A stretch of 64,000 nucleotides of DNA, taken from positions 168,089 through 232,088 of the forward strand of contig NZ_FNEA01000001.1 of NCBI RefSeq assembly GCF_900100045.1, written 5' to 3'. This document shows, piece by piece, positions 26,319-35,136 of the stretch. Under the pieces are notes generated by a model. The model was not told the DNA's origin and ran no database searches. It worked only from the letters and a program-made list of their open reading frames with translations. The position numbers and the translations under genes are program-made. How positions within the stretch are numbered: the first letter of the stretch is position 1; every line of letters starts with the position of its first letter. This stretch comes from Paracoccus denitrificans (GTDB lineage Bacteria; Pseudomonadota; Alphaproteobacteria; Rhodobacterales; Rhodobacteraceae).

Positions 26319-27530
26319 ATGATTCTGCACCGAGGCCCCTTCGCCATCCTTGCCGCGCTGGTCCTGGCCATGCCGTCGGCTGCGCTGGCCGATTTCAATG
26401 CCGATCCGCCCAATGCCATCGACCAGAGCCCCGCCTTTGCCGGCCAGACCCGCGCGCCGGTCATGCCGCAGGCGATGCGTCTGATCCGCACCGTACTGAC
26501 CGAGGATCTGCGCCATCCCTGGGGCATGGCGCTTCTGCCCGATGGCGGGCTGCTGATCTCCGAACGTCCCGGCCAGTTGCGGCTATATCGCGATGGCCGG
26601 CTGTCCCCGCCGATCAAGGGCCTCCCCGAGGTCGACGCCCGCGATCAGGGCGGGTTGCTGGACGTGGCCGTCGCCCCCAACTTTGCCGAGACCCGGCAGG
26701 TCTGGTTCAGCTTTTCCGAGCCGCGCGGCAATGGGGAAAACGGCACGGCGGTCGGCACCGGCCGACTGTCGCAGGACGAAACCGCGCTGGAGGAGATGCG
26801 GGTGATCTTTCACCAGCAGCCCGGCGTGGAATCGCCGCTGCATTTCGGATCGCGGCTGGTCTTGGGGTCGGACGGCTATCTTTACGTCACCACCGGCGAG
26901 CGCGCGATCCCGCCCGAGACGCCGGTGGCGCAGGACCTGACCAACCATCTGGGCAAGGTGTTGCGACTGGACCCGGCGACAGGCGAGGCGGCGCCAGGCA
27001 ACCCCCTGGCCGGGGGCGATGCACAGCCCGAGATATGGACCTATGGCCACCGCAACATCCAGGCCGCGGCGCTGGACGGGCAGGGCCGGCTCTGGACCGT
27101 CGAGCACGGTCCGATGGGCGGGGATGAACTGAACCTGCTGGAGCCGGGGCGCAATTACGGCTGGCCGGTCATCAGCTATGGGCTGAACTACGACGGCACT
27201 CGCGCAGGGCAGGGCCAGACCCGGCACGAGGGGATGGAGCAGCCGGTCTATTACTGGGACCCGGTCATTGCCCCCAGCGGCATGGCGTTCTATGAGGGCG
27301 CGATGTTTCCCGAGTGGCGTGGCGATGCGCTGATCGGCGGATTGCAGGCCGGGGCCTTGGTGCGGCTGCGGATCGAGGGCGACCGCGTCACCGGCGAACA
27401 GCGGCTTGCCCCCGATATCGGCCGGGTCCGCGATGTCGAGATCGCCCCCGACGGCGCCGTGCTGGTGCTGATCGACGACGACCCCGGCAAACTGATCCGC
27501 CTGACGCGGCGTGGGGCGCTGCCGCAATAG
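26319..27530 (+). CDS. Periplasmic PQQ-dependent sugar dehydrogenase family protein (Asd/YliI-like)
   Basis: A 403-residue protein; ATG 26319 has GAGGAACGC upstream and a signal peptide (FAILAALVLAMPSAALA). It is a six-bladed propeller of the soluble glucose/sorbosone dehydrogenase family: HPWGMALLPDGGLLISERPG, the catalytic-His equivalents in the DARDQGGLLDVAVAPNF stretch, LGKVLRLDP, WTYGHRNIQ and GGDELNLLEPGRNYGWP. Such proteins bind PQQ and calcium and oxidise aldoses in the periplasm. It is monocistronic, which would require PQQ made elsewhere in the genome. Substrate unknown. Confidence 0.85.
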   Translation: MILHRGPFAILAALVLAMPSAALADFNADPPNAIDQSPAFAGQTRAPVMPQAMRLIRTVLTEDLRHPWGMALLPDGGLLISERPGQLRLYRDGRLSPPIKGLPEVDARDQGGLLDVAVAPNFAETRQVWFSFSEPRGNGENGTAVGTGRLSQDETALEEMRVIFHQQPGVESPLHFGSRLVLGSDGYLYVTTGERAIPPETPVAQDLTNHLGKVLRLDPATGEAAPGNPLAGGDAQPEIWTYGHRNIQAAALDGQGRLWTVEHGPMGGDELNLLEPGRNYGWPVISYGLNYDGTRAGQGQTRHEGMEQPVYYWDPVIAPSGMAFYEGAMFPEWRGDALIGGLQAGALVRLRIEGDRVTGEQRLAPDIGRVRDVEIAPDGAVLVLIDDDPGKLIRLTRRGALPQ

Positions 27531-27799
27531 CTTTGGGTCGAACGGTTCGATCTTTTGCCGAGAGTCTATTGAAATAAAATAAATAATGACCATCTTTGCG
27601 AATGGGCCACGGTCCCCTCGGATCACGACCCCCCTCGGATCTTGCGCAAAGGGTTTCGTCTTGGAAAGCTTCGGCTTGGACAGATTCACGCTGCGCCTTG
27701 AACAGGCGCATGGCTTGCCCCGGTCCCGTTGACGCGCCCCGCGCGGACGGCAGGCCGGGGTTAAGATGAATCCAGCCCGTTTTCCCAAGAGGTTCCGTC

Positions 27800-27976
27800 A
27801 TGCTGCGCGCCTTCCTGCCGGCGGTTTGTCCGCATTGCGGTGAAGACGTTCCCCGGGCTGCGGCCCGGCGATGTCCGATCTGCCGTTCTCCGTTCCCGCT
27901 GCCGTTCTCGACGCCAGAGCCCCGCCGTCTTCCCCGGCGCAAGGGCGCCAAAGGGGGCGACGATGGCGAGAGATGA
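27800..27976 (+). CDS. Possible 58-residue zinc-ribbon protein
   Basis: A short frame (ATG 27800, stop TGA 27974-27976) preceded by AAGAGG at good spacing. It encodes 58 residues with paired CxxC motifs (VCPHCGEDV and RCPICRSPF, cysteines 10, 13, 25, 28), followed by a basic, proline-rich tail. The spacing is that of a treble-clef/rubredoxin-like zinc knuckle. It overlaps the start of the mscS gene by 14 bases, as a coupled upstream gene would. No homologue is known to me; the CxxC pairs and ribosome-binding site are the only support. Confidence 0.45.
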   Translation: MLRAFLPAVCPHCGEDVPRAAARRCPICRSPFPLPFSTPEPRRLPRRKGAKGGDDGER

Positions 27977-28940
27977 AATCCCGGCCACGGGCACGCTGTG
28001 GCGGCTGGCGGCGATCATCGGCATGGCGCTGGCCGTCGCCACGCTGGCTGAACCGCTGGCACGGCGTTATCCCGACCTGTCCGCCTTGCAGCTTTGGGCA
28101 GGGCCGTTGCGCGATGCCGGCTTTTCGGTGGCCTGCTTTGCCGGTGCCCATCTGGCCCATGGCCTTACCGCCCGCCGGCTTCTGCGGCGCCGAAAGGGCC
28201 GGCGGGCGGTGCCCAAGGTCCTGCTGGACCTGCTGCGCTTCGTGCTGTTTGCCGTTGCCGCGCTGGCCAGCCTGTCGCTGTTCTTTCGCCAGGATCTGTC
28301 GGGCATCCTCACCGGCTCGGGGCTGGTGCTGGCGGTCCTGGGCTTTGCCATCCGCAATGCGGTCGCCGACGTGTTCTCGGGGCTGGCGATGGGGATCGAG
28401 GCGCCGTTTCGCATCGGCGACTGGGTGCGTATCGAGACCCTGGCCGAGGGAAGGGTGCAGGAGATCGGCTGGCGCACTACGCGCCTCGTCACCCGCGACA
28501 GCACCTATGTCATCCTGCCCAACAGCCAGATCTCGGCGCGGCGGATCACCAATTTCAGCGCACCGCGGCAGGAATACCGCGACCATGCCGAACTGACCCT
28601 GCCCGCCGACCTGCCGGTGGCAGAGGCGGGCCGGCTGATCGCCGAGGCCGCCGGCGCCGCGCGGACGATCTCGGTCGGCAAGCCGCCCGAGGTGCAGGTG
28701 ACGGATTACGGTCCCGCCGGCATCGCCTATCGGGTGAAATACTGGGTGCCGCAGCATGACCGCGAACTGGCCTGCCGCAACGAGGTGCTGAGCCTGATCG
28801 ATGCCGCATTGCGCGAGCAGGGCATCCGGCTGACGGCGGAACGGATGCCCTGCGGCGAGGGTCAGGACAGCGCCAGCGCGGGCAGAGCGTCCGGCGAGGC
28901 CCGCAGGCCGATCCGCCCGGCCTCGGCCGAGGCCAGGTAA
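27963..28940 (+). CDS. Small mechanosensitive ion channel, MscS family
   Basis: A 325-residue membrane protein. Four N-terminal hydrophobic segments lead into the pore helix and beta-domain typical of MscS (GSGLVLAVLGFAIRNAVADV, FRIGDWVRIETLAEGRVQEI, VILPNSQISARRITNFSAP). It would gate on membrane tension during osmotic downshift. I start at ATG 27963 (preceded by GGGGGCGACG); a longer frame upstream lies in the small zinc-ribbon gene. The last 79 bases overlap the 3' end of the convergent spermidine-synthase-like gene. Confidence 0.85.
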   Translation: MARDEIPATGTLWRLAAIIGMALAVATLAEPLARRYPDLSALQLWAGPLRDAGFSVACFAGAHLAHGLTARRLLRRRKGRRAVPKVLLDLLRFVLFAVAALASLSLFFRQDLSGILTGSGLVLAVLGFAIRNAVADVFSGLAMGIEAPFRIGDWVRIETLAEGRVQEIGWRTTRLVTRDSTYVILPNSQISARRITNFSAPRQEYRDHAELTLPADLPVAEAGRLIAEAAGAARTISVGKPPEVQVTDYGPAGIAYRVKYWVPQHDRELACRNEVLSLIDAALREQGIRLTAERMPCGEGQDSASAGRASGEARRPIRPASAEAR

Positions 28941-29587
28941 ATGTGGTGGAAGGCATCGACCCGCCCGCCGATCAACTGGATGTCGGCGCGCCGCCAATGC
29001 CAGGGCTGGGCGTCCAGCACGCGCTCGAACGGGTCCGAGGCGGTGGCGGACCAGAAGGCGGCGATGCCGTCGGGCCGCAGCGCCTTGCGCAGCACCGCAA
29101 GGCCGCCTTCGCCGTAAAGCCGGCCGTTCGCCTGGCGCACGGTGAAATCCGGGCCGTTGTCGGTATCCATCAGGATCACGTCGAAGGCGGCGCGGTGTTC
29201 CAGCAGCACCTCCATCACATCCGCGATCCGCAGGGTGACGCGCGGATCGCGCAGCGGGTGGCCGGCCAGATGGCCGATGCGGTCGCGGTTCCAGCCGGCG
29301 ATCTGGGGGATCAGCTCGCAGACCGTGACCTGCGCGGCAGGCCCCAGCAATTCCAGCGCGGCGCGCAGGGTAAAGCCCATGCCCAGCCCGCCGATCAGCA
29401 CGCGGGCGTCGCTGCGGCCATGCAGGCGCAGGCTGCGCTCGGCCAGCACGGTCTCGGATTGGTGGTTGAGGTTCGACATCAGCTCCAGGCCGTTGAAGCG
29501 GATCTCGTAAAGGGCGCCGCGCTGGCGCAGCAGGATTTCGTCGCCCGCCGCGGTATCGGCGCGGGCCAGGGTATTCCAGATGGGCAT
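28862..29587 (-). CDS. Spermidine synthase-like methyltransferase-fold protein
   Basis: A 241-residue protein; ATG 29587 chosen because upstream extension lacks a start with good context. It has the Rossmann-type AdoMet/dcAdoMet binding fold: VLIGGLGMGFTLRAAL (motif I), VTVCELIPQI (acidic loop), DVILMDTDNGPDF. These resemble the catalytic loop of polyamine synthases, but the usual DxxD/GGGDG set is altered, so activity is uncertain. Family members are often annotated as spermidine synthase-like. It stands alone, convergent with mscS. Confidence 0.7.
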   Translation of the reverse strand: MPIWNTLARADTAAGDEILLRQRGALYEIRFNGLELMSNLNHQSETVLAERSLRLHGRSDARVLIGGLGMGFTLRAALELLGPAAQVTVCELIPQIAGWNRDRIGHLAGHPLRDPRVTLRIADVMEVLLEHRAAFDVILMDTDNGPDFTVRQANGRLYGEGGLAVLRKALRPDGIAAFWSATASDPFERVLDAQPWHWRRADIQLIGGRVDAFHHIYLASAEAGRIGLRASPDALPALALS

Positions 29588-29810
29588 GATCGATCCCCGA
29601 CATCGGGCAGGCCATGGGCCGCCCGGTGATTGCGTGACGGTTTCGGAAATGGCCTTGGGTTGCCCGGCGTTCAGCGCGCGGACAACCCCGGCACATTGTT
29701 GGCCCTGAAACCGATCAGCAGCGGAAAGATCGCCGAAGGATGCGGCAGTCCGATCCGCGGCGCGGGGCCGCATTCCCGGCAGAGCCGATCCTTGCCCATC
29801 GCAAGCACCC

Positions 29811-30224
29811 CTATGCCGCCGGGGTCACCGGATCGGCGCGACCGACCGACAGCACGGTCAGCTCGCGCGTTTCGCCCGCCCGGGTGTCCCAGGTAAAGCG
29901 CGCCCCTGCCCTGAGGCCGATCAGCGCCACCCCGATCGGCGTCAGCACCGAGGCGCGGGCGGCGGCGATGTCGGCATCCTCGGGCCAGACCAGCACGACG
30001 GTCTGCTCGCGTCCCGTGGTCTCGTCGCGAAAGGTGACGGCACTGCCGATGCCGGCCACATCCGCGGGCATGCGCGCGGGCGGCAGGACGCGGGCGCGGG
30101 CCAGTTCGGCCAGCAGCCGGTCGGCAAGCTCGGGATTGCGCGCCATCGCCGCTTCGGCAAGGCGTTCGAGCCGGTCGAGCGTGTCGCTGGCGATGGTGAC
30201 CGGCGGTCGCGGTGTTCTGGCCAT
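29811..30224 (-). CDS. rnk: Rnk/GreA-C-like regulator of nucleoside diphosphate kinase
   Basis: A 137-residue protein; ATG 30224 has AAGGAGCC upstream. The C-terminal half carries the GreA/GreB C-terminal FKBP-like domain (GIGSAVTFRDETTGREQTVV, SVLTPIGVALIGLRAGARFT), while the N-terminal half is short and helical, as in Rnk. Rnk binds RNA polymerase near the secondary channel without the cleavage-promoting acidic tip. No operon partner. The flanking gaps 29588-29810 and 30225-30510 contain nothing I can assign. Confidence 0.78.
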   Translation of the reverse strand: MARTPRPPVTIASDTLDRLERLAEAAMARNPELADRLLAELARARVLPPARMPADVAGIGSAVTFRDETTGREQTVVLVWPEDADIAAARASVLTPIGVALIGLRAGARFTWDTRAGETRELTVLSVGRADPVTPAA

Positions 30225-30510
30225 GTCGGCTCCTTCAGTCGTGTCGTGCCCCGCCATGGCCGCATAGCGGCCGGTCGGGCGATGGGTTGGCTGGAGAGGG
30301 GAACCCCGGGCGCGAGGTCAGCGCAAGGACGCCTCTGCCCGGGGCAGAGAGCGCGTCAGCAGCATACCGGCGACGAACCGGCTCCTGCAAAGGGGAAGGC
30401 GCGTGGTCATGGCCCCAGTCTAGCCGTGGCGGCACGCCGAGTCGAGGGCATGCGCCCGGCCCATCGCTGCGGTGCCGCGCAAGGCGCCGTATTGCCCGCG
30501 GCCCGGCGGC

Positions 30511-31224
30511 CTATCTGGCCTCGATGGTCGCGAGATAGCGGTGGACAGCCTCGTCTCCGCCGCCCAGCCAGGCCTGGCTGTCATCGCGCAGCGTGGGCGG
30601 CTCCAGCCAGCCGGGCTCGATCCCGGTCATGTCGGGCAACTGATGCGCGATGCCCTTGTGGCAATCGATGCAGGTCTTTTCGCCGGGGATCAGGTAACGC
30701 TCGTGGATCTCGGCCGCGCGGCGGGTCTGCTTGGTGAAGTCCATCGCCACCGCCGCATGGCAGTTGCGGCATTCCAGCGAATCGTTGGCCTTGAGCCGCG
30801 CCCATTCATGCTTGGCCAGTTCCAGCCGCTTTTCCAGGAACTTCTCGCGCGTGCTGATGGTGCCGAAGATCTTGCCCCAGACCTCTTTCGATGCCTGCAT
30901 CTTGCGCGCGATCTTGTCGGTCCATTGATGCGGGACATGGCAGTCGGGACAGCTGGCCCTGACCCCCGAGCGGTTCGAGAAATGCACCGTCGGCATCAGC
31001 TCCTGATAGACGTTGTCGCGCATCTCGTGGCAGCTGGTGCAGAATTTCTCGGTATTGGTGACCTCCAGCGCGGTGTTGAACCCGCCCCAGAAGATCACCC
31101 CGCAGATGAAGCCGCCCAGCGTCAGGAAACCGATGCTGAGAAAGCTGCTGGGCCGGCTGATGACGCGCCAGAACCAGGTGAACCGGCCCCAGACCCAGCG
31201 GATGCTCGCCTTGATCCAGCCCAT
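30511..31224 (-). CDS. napC: NapC, membrane tetraheme c-type quinol dehydrogenase
   Basis: A 237-residue NapC/NirT protein: one N-terminal membrane anchor ([20 protein letters not shown]) and four heme motifs CTSCH (62), CPDCH (92), CRNCH (152) and CIDCH (185). It takes electrons from ubiquinol and passes them to NapAB in the periplasm. Last gene of the nap operon, starting one base after the napB stop. No terminator with a T-run was seen after it. Confidence 0.96.
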   Translation of the reverse strand: MGWIKASIRWVWGRFTWFWRVISRPSSFLSIGFLTLGGFICGVIFWGGFNTALEVTNTEKFCTSCHEMRDNVYQELMPTVHFSNRSGVRASCPDCHVPHQWTDKIARKMQASKEVWGKIFGTISTREKFLEKRLELAKHEWARLKANDSLECRNCHAAVAMDFTKQTRRAAEIHERYLIPGEKTCIDCHKGIAHQLPDMTGIEPGWLEPPTLRDDSQAWLGGGDEAVHRYLATIEAR

Positions 31225-31225
31225 G

Positions 31226-31711
31226 TCACGGGCCCCCGGCGTGGCGATAGCCGTCGCGGAACTCGTTCGGCACCAGCGGCTTCACGTCGGCTTGCTGGAC
31301 ATGGCAGGCAGTGCAGAAATAGCGCCGCGGCGTCACGTCGGTCAGGATCTGCCCGTCGCGGTCCTGGAAATGCGTGACGCTGATCATCGGCGCGCCCGAG
31401 CCCTCGGTGAACTGCGGCTTGTGGCAATCCATGCAGCGGTTGGTGTTCACCGTCAGCTGGTAGCCGTCGATGGAATGCGGGATCACCGGCGGCTGTTCGG
31501 GATAGTTGCGCATCCGGCGCACGTCATCGGTGATCGGCCGCCCGAGCGGCGGGATCTGCCCCTCGGACATGGGTTCGGTCCAGCCGGTCAGCGGCGGCAC
31601 GATCTGCACTGCCGGCTCGGCTTGCGGCAGGGCGGCGCCGACAAGGGCGAACAGCACCAGCCCGGCCATGGCGGCGGGCCGGATCAGACGGAAAGGATCT
31701 TGACCGCGCAT
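31226..31711 (-). CDS. napB: NapB, diheme c-type subunit of periplasmic nitrate reductase
   Basis: A 161-residue precursor with signal peptide (core [17 protein letters not shown]) and two heme motifs CMDCH (93) and CTACH (133), both followed by typical NapB surroundings. It relays electrons from NapC to NapA. ATG 31711 lies inside the napA coding sequence, overlapping its end by 28 bases; a start 14 residues later is possible but has no better ribosome-binding site. Confidence 0.95.
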   Translation of the reverse strand: MRGQDPFRLIRPAAMAGLVLFALVGAALPQAEPAVQIVPPLTGWTEPMSEGQIPPLGRPITDDVRRMRNYPEQPPVIPHSIDGYQLTVNTNRCMDCHKPQFTEGSGAPMISVTHFQDRDGQILTDVTPRRYFCTACHVQQADVKPLVPNEFRDGYRHAGGP

Positions 31712-34179
31712 TTCTTGAAATCCGTCTGTTTGGAAATGGGATCCGTGGCGTCCAGCGTCACCTTGTTGATCAGCTGGCTGGCATCGAACCACGGCACGAA
31801 GATGACGCCGCGCGGCATCCGGTTCCTGCCGCGCGTGTCGATGCGCGAGCGGATCTCGCCCCGGCGCGAGACGATGCGCACCTCGGCCCCCTGGTTGAAA
31901 CCCATGTCGCGGGCGTCCTCGGGGTTCATGAAGCAGCGGGCGCCGGGGAAGGCCCGGTAAAGCTCGGGCACGCGCATGGTCATCGAGCCGGAATGCCAAT
32001 GCTCCAGCACCCGGCCCGTCACCAGCCAGATGTTGTATTCCTCGTCCGGCGGTTCGGCCGGCGGCTCATAGGGCACGGCGATGATGCGCGCCTTGCCGTC
32101 GGGGTTGCCATAGAACTGCACGCCGGCGCCCGGCTCGACATAGGGGTCCAGCCCCTCGCGATAGCGCCAGAGCGTTTCCTTGCCGTCCACCACGGGCCAG
32201 CGCAAGCCGCGGACCTCGTGATAGGTGTCATAGGGGGCAAGGTCGTGGCCGTGGCCGCGCCCGAAGGCGGCATATTCCTCGAACAGGCCCTTCTGGACGT
32301 AGAAGCCGAAATCGTTCGCCTCCTGGTTGGCGTAGTCGGGGCTCAGTTCCGAGATGTCGAAGCGGTCCACGCTGCCGTTGCGGAACAGCACGTCGAACAG
32401 GCTCTGGCCGCGATAGTTGGGATTGGCGGCCAGGATCTCTTCGGGCCAGACCTCGTCGGTGGTGAAGCGCTTGGAGAACTCCATCATCTGCCACAGGTCC
32501 GAGCGCGCCTCGCCCGGCGCCTCGACCAGCTGGTGCCAGACATGGGTGCGCCGCTCGGCATTGCCATAGGCGCCTTCCTTCTCGACCCACATGGCGGCGG
32601 GCAGGATCAGGTCGGCAGCCATGGCGGTGACCGTGGGATAGGCGTCCGAGACGACGATGAAATTCTCGGGGTTGCGATAGCCCGGCCATGCCTCGCCGCT
32701 GTTGTTGGGCGAGGCTTGCAGGTTGTTGTTCACCTGGATCCAGTAGAAGTTCAGCGTGCCGTCATGCAGCGCCCGGTCCTGCGCCACCGCATGCAGCCCC
32801 GGCTTTTCCGGAATCACGCCATGGGGGATGCGCCAGATCTCCTCGGCATGCTTGCGGTGCTCGGGATTGGTCACGGTCATGTCGGCCGGCAGGCGATGGG
32901 CGAAGGTGCCCACCTCGCGCGCCGTGCCGCAGGCCGAGGGCTGGCCGGTCAGCGAGAACGGGCTGTTGCCCGGCTCGGAGATCTTTCCGGTCAGCAGGTG
33001 GATGTTATAGACCATCTGGTTGGCCCAGACGCCGCGCACATGCTGGTTGAAGCCCATGGTCCACAAGGACATGACCTTGCGGTCGGGATCGGCGTAAAGC
33101 TCGGCCAACTGCTCCAGGAAGCCCGGCTCGACCCCGCTGAGTTCCGAGACCTTCTCCAGCGTGTATTCGCTGACCAGTTCGGCGAATTCCTCGAATGTCG
33201 AGGGCGTGGTCGCCGCCGGATCCTCGGCCGTGCGCGCCGCCACCTCGCGCGGGTCGTCGTCGCGCAGCCCGTAGCCGATGCCGGTCGCGCCCGCGACGAA
33301 GGTGGTATGGCGATCCACGAAATCGCGGTTCACCCGGCCGGTCTGAATGATGTGGTTGGCTATATAGTTCAGGATCGCCAGGTCGGTGCCGGGCTTGAAG
33401 ACGATGGGAATATCGGCCAGGTCCGAGCTGCGATGGGTAAAGGTGGACAGCACCGCCACCTTGACATGCGGGTGGCCCAGCCGCCGGTCGGCGACCCGCG
33501 TCCACAGGATCGGATGCATCTCGGCCATGTTCGAGCCCCAGAGCACGAAGGCGTCCGCGGCCTCGAAATCGTCGTAGCAGCCCATCGGCTCGTCCATGCC
33601 GAAGGTCCGCATGAAGGCATAGGCGGCCGAGGCCATGCAATGGCGCGCGTTGGGATCCAGGTTGTTCGACCGGAACCCCGCCCGCATCAGCTTGGTTGCC
33701 GCATAGCCCTCGAAGATGGTCCACTGGCCCGAGCCGAACATGCCGACGGCGGTGGGTCCCTTGTCCTTCAGCACCCGCTTGGCCTGCGCGGCCATGGTAT
33801 CGAAGGCTTCCTCCCAGCTGACCGGGGTGAACTCGCCGTCCTTGGCATAGACCCCGTCCTTCTTGCGCAGCAGGGGCTGGGTCAGGCGGTCCTGGCCATA
33901 CATGATCTTGGACAGGAAATAGCCCTTGACGCAGTTCAGGCCCCGGTTCACCTCGGCCAGCAGGTCGCCATGGGTGGCGACGACCCGGCCCTCCTTGACG
34001 CCCACCATGACGCCGCAGCCGGTGCCGCAAAAGCGGCAGGGCGCCTTGGACCAGGTGATCTGCAGGGATTCGACGCCGCCGGGGACCGGCTGGGCATCTG
34101 CGGAAAGCGGGATATTGGCGGCCATCGCAGCGATTCCCGCCGCCTGCGCCTTGAGCAGATCGCGCCGCGAGATGGTCAT
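31684..34179 (-). CDS. napA: NapA, periplasmic nitrate reductase catalytic subunit
   Basis: An 831-residue molybdoenzyme with Tat signal ([11 protein letters not shown]), a 4Fe-4S cluster site (Cys48, Cys51, Cys55, then NCVKG) and the molybdenum-ligand cysteine in [11 protein letters not shown]. It binds bis-MGD and reduces nitrate to nitrite in the periplasm, disposing of excess reductant during aerobic growth on reduced carbon or supporting denitrification. The start overlaps the napD stop (ATGA). Length and sequence are typical of Paracoccus NapA. Confidence 0.97.
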   Translation of the reverse strand: MTISRRDLLKAQAAGIAAMAANIPLSADAQPVPGGVESLQITWSKAPCRFCGTGCGVMVGVKEGRVVATHGDLLAEVNRGLNCVKGYFLSKIMYGQDRLTQPLLRKKDGVYAKDGEFTPVSWEEAFDTMAAQAKRVLKDKGPTAVGMFGSGQWTIFEGYAATKLMRAGFRSNNLDPNARHCMASAAYAFMRTFGMDEPMGCYDDFEAADAFVLWGSNMAEMHPILWTRVADRRLGHPHVKVAVLSTFTHRSSDLADIPIVFKPGTDLAILNYIANHIIQTGRVNRDFVDRHTTFVAGATGIGYGLRDDDPREVAARTAEDPAATTPSTFEEFAELVSEYTLEKVSELSGVEPGFLEQLAELYADPDRKVMSLWTMGFNQHVRGVWANQMVYNIHLLTGKISEPGNSPFSLTGQPSACGTAREVGTFAHRLPADMTVTNPEHRKHAEEIWRIPHGVIPEKPGLHAVAQDRALHDGTLNFYWIQVNNNLQASPNNSGEAWPGYRNPENFIVVSDAYPTVTAMAADLILPAAMWVEKEGAYGNAERRTHVWHQLVEAPGEARSDLWQMMEFSKRFTTDEVWPEEILAANPNYRGQSLFDVLFRNGSVDRFDISELSPDYANQEANDFGFYVQKGLFEEYAAFGRGHGHDLAPYDTYHEVRGLRWPVVDGKETLWRYREGLDPYVEPGAGVQFYGNPDGKARIIAVPYEPPAEPPDEEYNIWLVTGRVLEHWHSGSMTMRVPELYRAFPGARCFMNPEDARDMGFNQGAEVRIVSRRGEIRSRIDTRGRNRMPRGVIFVPWFDASQLINKVTLDATDPISKQTDFKKCAVKILSV

Positions 34180-34514
34180 GCCAGCGCCTCCTTCTCATCG
34201 GCGGGAAGGATCTGTTCAAAGACCAGGTTGGCCGAGAACACGCCCTCCATGACCGAGATCTCGGCCATGCGGCCGCCGATCTCGCCCACCGAGGCGCCCT
34301 CCAGCACCAGGACGATCTTGGCGCCCTGGACGGCATGGACCTCGGTCCCGGGCAGTGTGGCGAAATGGCGGGCCAGCTCGGCCGCTCGATCCGGCCGGGC
34401 CGTGACGATGGCGCTGGAGATGTGGAGAAATCGCGATTCCGCGCCGCTGTCCTGTTTCAGCTTTCCGGTCAGAATGTCGCGTCGCTGGATGGGGGTCCTG
34501 TCTGGCTCGCGCAT
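34176..34514 (-). CDS. napD: NapD, Tat-signal-binding chaperone for NapA
   Basis: A 112-residue cytoplasmic protein with the NapD ferredoxin-like fold ([37 protein letters not shown]). It binds the Tat signal of NapA to hold export until the cofactor is loaded. The N-terminal 25 residues exceed the core domain; no internal ATG offers a clear shorter start. Coupled to napA by a 4-base overlap. Confidence 0.93.
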   Translation of the reverse strand: MREPDRTPIQRRDILTGKLKQDSGAESRFLHISSAIVTARPDRAAELARHFATLPGTEVHAVQGAKIVLVLEGASVGEIGGRMAEISVMEGVFSANLVFEQILPADEKEALA

Positions 34515-34523
34515 GGCCGCTCT

Positions 34524-34703
34524 CTAATGCATGGGTCCGGGGGGTCCGAAGATGATCTGAGACATCCAGACGATGAATCCGTAGCCGCCGACGATCGCGA
34601 CCGACAGGATCGGCCAGATCACCACCGCAAGGATCAGGAAGGCGATGATTTCATCCCGCTTCTGGTGCTTGGGACGATCGGTTTCTTTTGCGGAATCGAT
34701 CAT
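34524..34703 (-). CDS. napE: NapE, small membrane protein of the nap operon
   Basis: A 59-residue protein from ATG 34703 to TAG 34524. It has a polar N-terminus (SAKETDRPKHQKRDE) and a single transmembrane helix (FLILAVVIWPILSVAIVGGY), ending in GPPGPMH. Position as first gene of napEDABC, size and the KRDEIIAFL entry into the membrane helix match NapE. Function is unknown; it may associate with the TorE/NapE family membrane complexes. It is easily missed because of its length. Confidence 0.9.
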   Translation of the reverse strand: MIDSAKETDRPKHQKRDEIIAFLILAVVIWPILSVAIVGGYGFIVWMSQIIFGPPGPMH

Positions 34704-34741
34704 TTCTGGGCAACCCGTGCGTCAAAACGCCTCAGTTCAAT

Positions 34742-34760
34742 CTTCCACAGAACTGTGAAG
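34742..34760. promoter_or_regulatory. Imperfect inverted repeat upstream of napE
   Basis: CTTCCACAG and CTGTGAAG flank two bases and form a near-perfect dyad (one extra C in the left arm) about 40 bases upstream of napE. It lies in the likely nap promoter/leader. An inverted repeat in the nap leader of Paracoccus has been connected with growth-substrate-dependent control; whether this is that element I cannot tell. Confidence 0.4.
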
Positions 34761-34914
34761 AATCAAAGAAGGTTCCCACGAAAATTTGTCCGGCGCGACA
34801 TCTCGCCGGCCGGGTGGGTATTGCCCAGTCGAAAGCACGGGCCATGCCGCCCCTGAAAATTCATGCCTTTTCAGCAAGATGGGCGGGACGCGCAGCGGCA
34901 CCCGGCAACTTGCC

Positions 34915-35007
34915 CTAAAGGCTGTAAAGCGCCCCGGCCAAGGCCAGGCCGATGACCAGCAGCGGCGCGACAAGCCCGGCGGCACCCGGTGAGTCGGATT
35001 TCGACAT
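34915..35007 (-). CDS. Possible 30-residue single-span membrane peptide upstream of nap
   Basis: ATG 35007 to TAG 34915, preceded by AGGA about 8 bases upstream. Product: polar start MSKSDSPGAAG, then a continuous hydrophobic helix (LVAPLLVIGLALAGALYSL) to the end. The composition and stop right after the helix are typical of real small membrane proteins and it is oriented like napE, 211 bases upstream of it. No homologue recalled, so it remains a candidate. Confidence 0.4.
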   Translation of the reverse strand: MSKSDSPGAAGLVAPLLVIGLALAGALYSL

Positions 35008-35043
35008 CGCGTGATTCCTGCGCATCGGACTTCCCGCCTGTTT

Positions 35044-35075
35044 CATACGTTATGCATGGTCATATATAACGTATG
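35044..35075. promoter_or_regulatory. Perfect 10-bp inverted repeat over a putative promoter
   Basis: CATACGTTAT (35044-35053) and ATAACGTATG (35066-35075) are exact reverse complements spaced by 12 bases. On the minus strand TTGACT is found just upstream (35085-35080) and the AT-rich repeat could overlap a -10 box, so a repressor here could block transcription of the small peptide and perhaps the nap operon. It sits between the TRAP operon end and those genes. Identity of the protein unknown; GntR-type regulators use dyads of this form. Confidence 0.5.
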
Positions 35076-35136
35076 GCAAGTCAAGCCGGTCCGCGCATCG
35101 CCGACGGGCGGCAGGGGGACCGGCCTGGCAGGGGCG

